DNA of 64,000 bases from Delphinapterus leucas (lineage: Eukaryota; Chordata; Mammalia; Artiodactyla; Monodontidae). Below are positions 59,535-64,000 of this stretch, piece after piece. The position numbers were made by a program, and so were the translations under genes. How positions within the stretch are numbered: position 1 is the stretch's first letter; every line of letters begins with the position of its first letter. The notes under the pieces are model-generated. The model ran no database searches, was not told the origin of the DNA, and saw only the letters and a program-made list of their open reading frames with translations. The DNA is taken from the NCBI RefSeq assembly GCF_002288925.2, contig NW_022098045.1, positions 1,343,826 through 1,407,825 on the forward strand, read 5' to 3'.

Positions 59535-59985
59535 ATTTAGGGGTTAACTAGGCAGAGCCACAGTGCCCAGATATGTGGTCAAACGTTATTGTGTGTATTT
59601 GTGAGGGTATTTTTGGATGAGATTATCATTCAAATTTGTGGATTTTGAGTAAAGCAGTTGCCCACCAAGTGGGTTGGCTTTACCCAGTTAGTTGAAGGCC
59701 TGAATAGAACAAAAGACTGACCTCCCCTGAGCAATCACAAATTCTTGCCAGCAGATGGCTTTCCGGCTTAAACTGTAATATCAGCTCTTCCCTGGGTCTT
59801 CAGCCTGGCAGCCCATCCAAAAGATTTTGGACTTGCTAGCCTCCATAATCACGTGAGCCAATTCCTTAAAACAAACACACGCAAACAGACACACACACAC
59901 ACACACACACACACATGCACCCTGTTGGTTTTATTTCTCTGCAGAACTTTGACGAATATAGAGAACAACAAGTACAGCACAGGGG
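59535..59985 (+). mobile_element. Old LTR-type element with internal (CA)n
   Basis: 'gtgcccagatatgtggtcaaacgttattgtgtgtatttgtgagggta', 'gttgaaggcctgaatagaacaaaagactgacc', 'gctagcctccataatcacgtgagccaattcctta' and 'gttggttttatttctctgcagaactttgac' match a well-known mammalian ERVL/MaLR-class LTR whose subfamily I cannot name. A (CA)n run lies at 59889-59915. Confidence 0.65.
59889..59915. repeat. (AC)n microsatellite
   Basis: About 13 AC units inside the old LTR, at the place where such elements carry a simple repeat. Confidence 0.95.
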
Positions 59986-59989
59986 AAAA

Positions 59990-60825
59990 AAGATTCCAAG
60001 TAATTCTCAGTGCACATCAAAGGAGCCAAGTATCAGGAGCAACAATTTAGAATCTAAAGGTCTATATGCCGGTTTATAGAATGTGGGTGATAAACAAACC
60101 TGAACTTGAAACGTTACTCCTGGTGACAAATAGGTCATTGGCATCACTGAGATGATAATACTGGTATTAAAATGGCAATATGATCATTGATCAAAAGTAG
60201 GTTGTTCATAATGAATAAAATTATTCACATGCAACAATAAGTAATGGTTAAGAAAGTAAAATTGCTAATAAAACAAAAAAAACTTATTGCTCTATTTCTT
60301 CATCTGTAACAAAGTAAATGAGTTAGTAATTTCTGAGACATGATATCAGATAACAAAGGGCTAGACTGTCAAATCAGCTACCTGTGAATCAGAGATCTCC
60401 AGTATCAGGCTTTACAAAGAGTTTCAAAAATGAAAGTAATTATGAGACCCAGGTGAAGCAAGAAAGGTCTGGAACCTCCAATGCAATATCTGGGTATGCC
60501 ATGGCCCCAGATAAACACATAAGACCACTAAATGATGTGGGCAACCATATCACTTACACAGAGGGAGCTATTTAAGTCATGAAACATCTCCATTTTATAA
60601 CCAGAGACTTGCATGTCTTATATAACATTTTCCATGCCCCATAAATCCATAGATTTCAGGTTTGTTAACCATAAGCAATCCTAGACAATCAGGCACATCC
60701 TGCTAAAACATTCTATAGTGAAGAAATCTCTCATTAGCTAGCATTCATTCAAGAGGACATCTGTCATTACTATATGTACAAGGAGACTTAACAAGTTTAC
60801 CTTCATTTTCCCTTGATGTGTCTCA
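59990..60825. other. Non-coding sequence without recognised features
   Basis: No gene or repeat family recognised. Confidence 0.4.
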
Positions 60826-60829
60826 TGGT

Positions 60830-61275
60830 GTATTAGGGTGCCACAACACATTACCACAAACTGAGTGGCTTAAAACAACAGAAATTTATTGCCTCACAGT
60901 TCTGGAGACTAGAAGTCTGAAATCAAGGTGTTGGTGAGGTTGGCTTCTTCTGGATGCTCTAAGCTGAATCTGTTCCATGCCTCTCTTCTAGCTTCTGGTG
61001 TTTGTTGGCACTCCTTGGCATTCCTTGGCTGTGACAATATAATTCCAATACCTGCCTCCGTCTTCATGTGGCATTCTCTTCTCTGTGTGTCTCTGTGTCT
61101 CTCATTATAAAAACACCAACGACTGGTTTTGAGGCTTACCCAAATTCCGTATGACGTCATCTTAACTTACATCTTAAATACATCTGCAAAGACCCTATTT
61201 CCAAGTCTGGGCATATTCACGGGTTCCAATTAAACATGAATTTTGGGTTGACGCTATTCCATCCAGTACACTTAA
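60830..61275 (-). mobile_element. MLT1-like LTR, antisense
   Basis: 'gtattagggtgccacaacacattaccacaaactgagtggcttaaaacaacagaaatttattgcctcacagttctggag', 'catctgcaaagaccctatttcc' and 'cacgggttccaatta...tccatccagtac' are MLT1 text in reverse. Confidence 0.8.
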
Positions 61276-61279
61276 TAAT

Positions 61280-62990
61280 GGGAGAAAATGGAATTCAGAC
61301 TTGCCTCTTAACCATCTAATTCCCAGTTCATACTCTGACCTGTGTAAATATCTCTTTGCTACACATTTCTCAGGTATATTTTTGTTATTTCTCTTACAAC
61401 ATCTTCTACAATATTTTATTACAATTAGATTCCCTCTACAAAGCATAACCATGGCCATATCTCTTCACAAATCTTTTGATATTCTCTTAGCTCAATAATT
61501 CTTTTTCCTTCATCATCCACAGTAATTGAAAATTTTTTACATGTGTGTTGGAGATGGCTTATCATCTGTGTAACTTTTTCAATACGAAATTCACTTCTGT
61601 TTCTGACTAGTTTCTATGGGTATTACATGCACTGAAACTTCAAATCAACTTCCCTGAATTTTGTCTTTTCTTGGGAGTTGTCTCTTTCTTTATTTACCTG
61701 TGAGCTTATCAAGCTTTTGTTTCACTATAGAGCTGTAGCAGAGAGATTAAAATTAATACTTTAGGTACCATACATCAATTAAAAGTACCCATTCCTTCCC
61801 AAAATAAACAAGTTCCATGTATCACATATCCACAGTGACTAGAGTAGCAACCTGAAGCCATTGTTCAGTAATTTCTATACTCATATGTTTTTTGTAGACA
61901 TAACTATACATATCATAGAAGCATCATTGTCAGCCCTTCATTTGTCTGTTAACCACAAAGGTAGCAACTTTGTATTACTTAGGCTACTAGTTAAAAATCC
62001 TAGAGGCCTCACTGTTCAGTGATATCCTGTCAAAATTTAGGCTTACTGTAGGGTTCCTATATATATACCTAGTAGCCTGGCCTTCTAGACTCCTAGCCAT
62101 TAAATTTTAAAGACATCAGATTCCACAGTGTTCAGAATAGCCTATCGTCTGTGAGGGTGCAAGCCCTCTCCCAGCACTTGGTCCATTTATTCACAGGGTC
62201 GACTATCAAAATGATGAGCCATGAGGCAGCCTCATGTCACTACATTTATCCAGATAATTGAGATGGAAACTATAGATAGAGCTTTAAAAGTTTTCGCTGG
62301 AGAAAACAGTTTCAGAGATTTCCTCCACACTAGCCATTGGTCGCCATTCAGATTTGTTACAAATAAATACAACAATCTTATGCAAACTACATTTATTAAT
62401 ATACAGCAATGTTAACTAAATATATATTATTATTTAATTATACCAATAAATAAGTAAATTACCTATCAATCATTAAATAAAGATACTAGTATGATCTCTT
62501 GTTCTGAGGTGCTCTCTTGGAATTTCCTGACTTTGTTTCGCCCCACCATCTGGCATGATCCACTGATCTACTTATGAGCACCCTTCCATTAGCTATAATC
62601 TTTAGTTTCCAGTTATAACACGTCCTGAAATATCTTTTCCTCCATGGTACTGTTTAGCCATAGAACCAGCTATAGTATCATTCTTACTAATGCTTTTCCT
62701 TGGCCCTACTTACAGCAGTTGTAGGTTAAACAGGCAGAGAAACACAGAACTTCTACCACTTAGTAATGGCGCCATATTCAGTTTAGCCATAATTTGGCAA
62801 CATGGGGTGAATTTATGACCAATTCTATAATTGGGGTATCTTGGGGAATATATACCATCAAAGTTAGTGATATGGATATTGGATCTTTTGTATTTATATA
62901 ATCTTTTGGGGGCTATGTAAATTTAAACCCTGGCCTAGGACAACAGGATGAGGCAAAACAAAAGCTTTGTTGTGTAGGAAAGATAAATCC
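61280..62990. other. Unassigned non-coding sequence
   Basis: No gene recognised. The right part may belong to the decayed retroviral internal region that follows. Confidence 0.35.
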
Positions 62991-62999
62991 TTTCTCATC

Positions 63000-64000
63000 C
63001 TCTAACCTATCCCCCAGTTCCTACTGTTCATCTCCCAATTCCTACTGTTGATCCCTGAAACCTTTCCAGTTGGGCTCCTACCTTATCTACTCTCATTTTT
63101 AATCTGACATGATCATTTAAATAGCTCAGCCAACCTTAAAAACTTTTATGTCACTTTTTTTGAGTAAGTGTTTTAATTATGCATTCCAATTTTCAGTGAG
63201 ACCACTGCCTTGAAGATGGTAAAGAATACGGTATGCTCATATATTATTTTGTTTCTTCACCTATCTCTGTACTCTGTATTTTGAACTTTGTTCAGAAATG
63301 CATACTTTATAGAAGACATTTGAAGGTGGGTAAATTAAAAGGAAATCCACTCTTCCAAAATTTAGGTTATAATCTCTGAGGTTACTTCTATTGCAGGAAA
63401 AGAAAGCTTCAAGTAGAATAGAAGAGCACTGCAGACCCCTGGGGCTGTGGTAAATGTTTAGTTTAATCCACTTAAACACTGGCACTTGTCCTTGAAGAAC
63501 TTTTCCCATATCCGTTTTCAAGCAATTTTTTTTTCTACCCATACTGTGTCCACTTTCTTATCACATTAGTCCCTCTATCAGGTGCAAAGGGAACATGTTC
63601 CCTCTCTGCCCATTAGCTCATGGCCTGAGAACACACATTCTCTGCTTATTTTGTGAATCCAGGCAGTGAGCTCTAGGGTTCTGCCCAAAGCATTTGCTTA
63701 TTGTTCCCATCTTTTTCTGAGCCAGTATCTCCTGGACCCACTTTAATTCCTTCCCTAAATCTTCACAGGAATTTCCATAGCTGAATGCTCATCTGGAGGT
63801 GTTCTTTAATGGCTTATTAAGTCATCTAGGGCCCATTTACTTGACTTTAAAGCAAGGCCATTGGCTACAGCCCAAGATACCATGAATATGTAATTACTCT
63901 TCTGAGAGTTGGAGCCAGAAGTACCTTCCGCAAGCAGTTCTCAGCATTGTGTAGACGTGGCCTTGCCTTCTCCTGTTAAGGTTTTCCCATTTGTGGGATG
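63000..64000 (-). mobile_element. Decayed endogenous retrovirus pol (RNase H) remnant, antisense
   Basis: Translated on the minus strand, about 63960-63800 gives the short motif SWAVANGLA, preceded by an STQCxEL-like stretch. This is the order of the RNase H domain in ERVL-class pol, where the enzyme removes the RNA strand during reverse transcription. Many stops and frame changes show it is long dead. The element continues beyond the window and its left limit is uncertain. Confidence 0.55.

Overview
The window is nuclear DNA from a mammal, most likely a cetacean (or a close cetartiodactyl relative). The evidence is tRNA-derived CHR-type SINEs (two CHR-2-like, four CHR-1-like, most with clear target-site duplications), L1 copies with the 3' end I associate with cetartiodactyls, old mammalian repeats (MIR, L2, MLT1, MER5-like) and no BovB or other ruminant-type repeats that I could see. 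Base composition is AT-rich and there is no prokaryotic gene organisation. Almost all short open frames are chance frames or repeat fragments.

One host gene is recognisable: NPFFR2 (neuropeptide FF receptor 2, a class A GPCR) on the + strand, as three exons at 33408-33742, 36423-36522 and 38150-39334. Splice sites are canonical and the protein aligns without breaks from the N-terminus through TM6. The last exon carries four lesions: a 2-nt deletion at the TM6/extracellular-loop-3 boundary that runs into TGA and removes TM7, an in-frame TAA just after helix 8, a CHR-1 SINE inserted in the C-tail codons, and a small length-changing deletion before the ancestral stop. I therefore annotate it as a probable pseudogene. 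Because the frames are otherwise intact, either recent loss or a sequencing error at the single TM6 site must be considered.

Layout. 1-33.4 kb: probably intron 1 or upstream sequence of NPFFR2. It holds old L1M, MIR, L2 and MaLR LTRs, a 3.6-kb 5'-truncated L1 (5322-8900), two CHR-2 SINEs (12.2 and 15.1 kb), a composite L1 region with a 170-bp local duplication and an orphan L1 5' end (15.5-18.4 kb), a CHR-1 SINE (19.5 kb), an antisense LTR (21.6-22.0 kb) and a sense-oriented LTR (32.15-32.64 kb) close to the receptor's second exon. 33.4-39.3 kb: NPFFR2 with intronic L2, MIR, MLT1, a TA microsatellite and a 49-bp tandem duplication next to the last exon. 39.3-64 kb: 3' flank with L2, MIR clusters, an LTR, CHR-1 SINEs (48.7 and 50.7 kb), two young antisense L1s (51.9-53.1 and 53.4-53.8 kb), an L2 coding remnant, paired MER5-like elements, LTRs and, at the right edge, a decayed endogenous-retrovirus pol (RNase H) remnant.

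I saw no operon, CRISPR array, tRNA or rRNA gene, and no evidence of a new multi-gene system. The most informative biology is the apparent inactivation of NPFFR2 and a few unusual rearrangements among the repeats. Repeat family names come from remembered consensus features, not from a database search, and repeat edges without target-site duplications are approximate.
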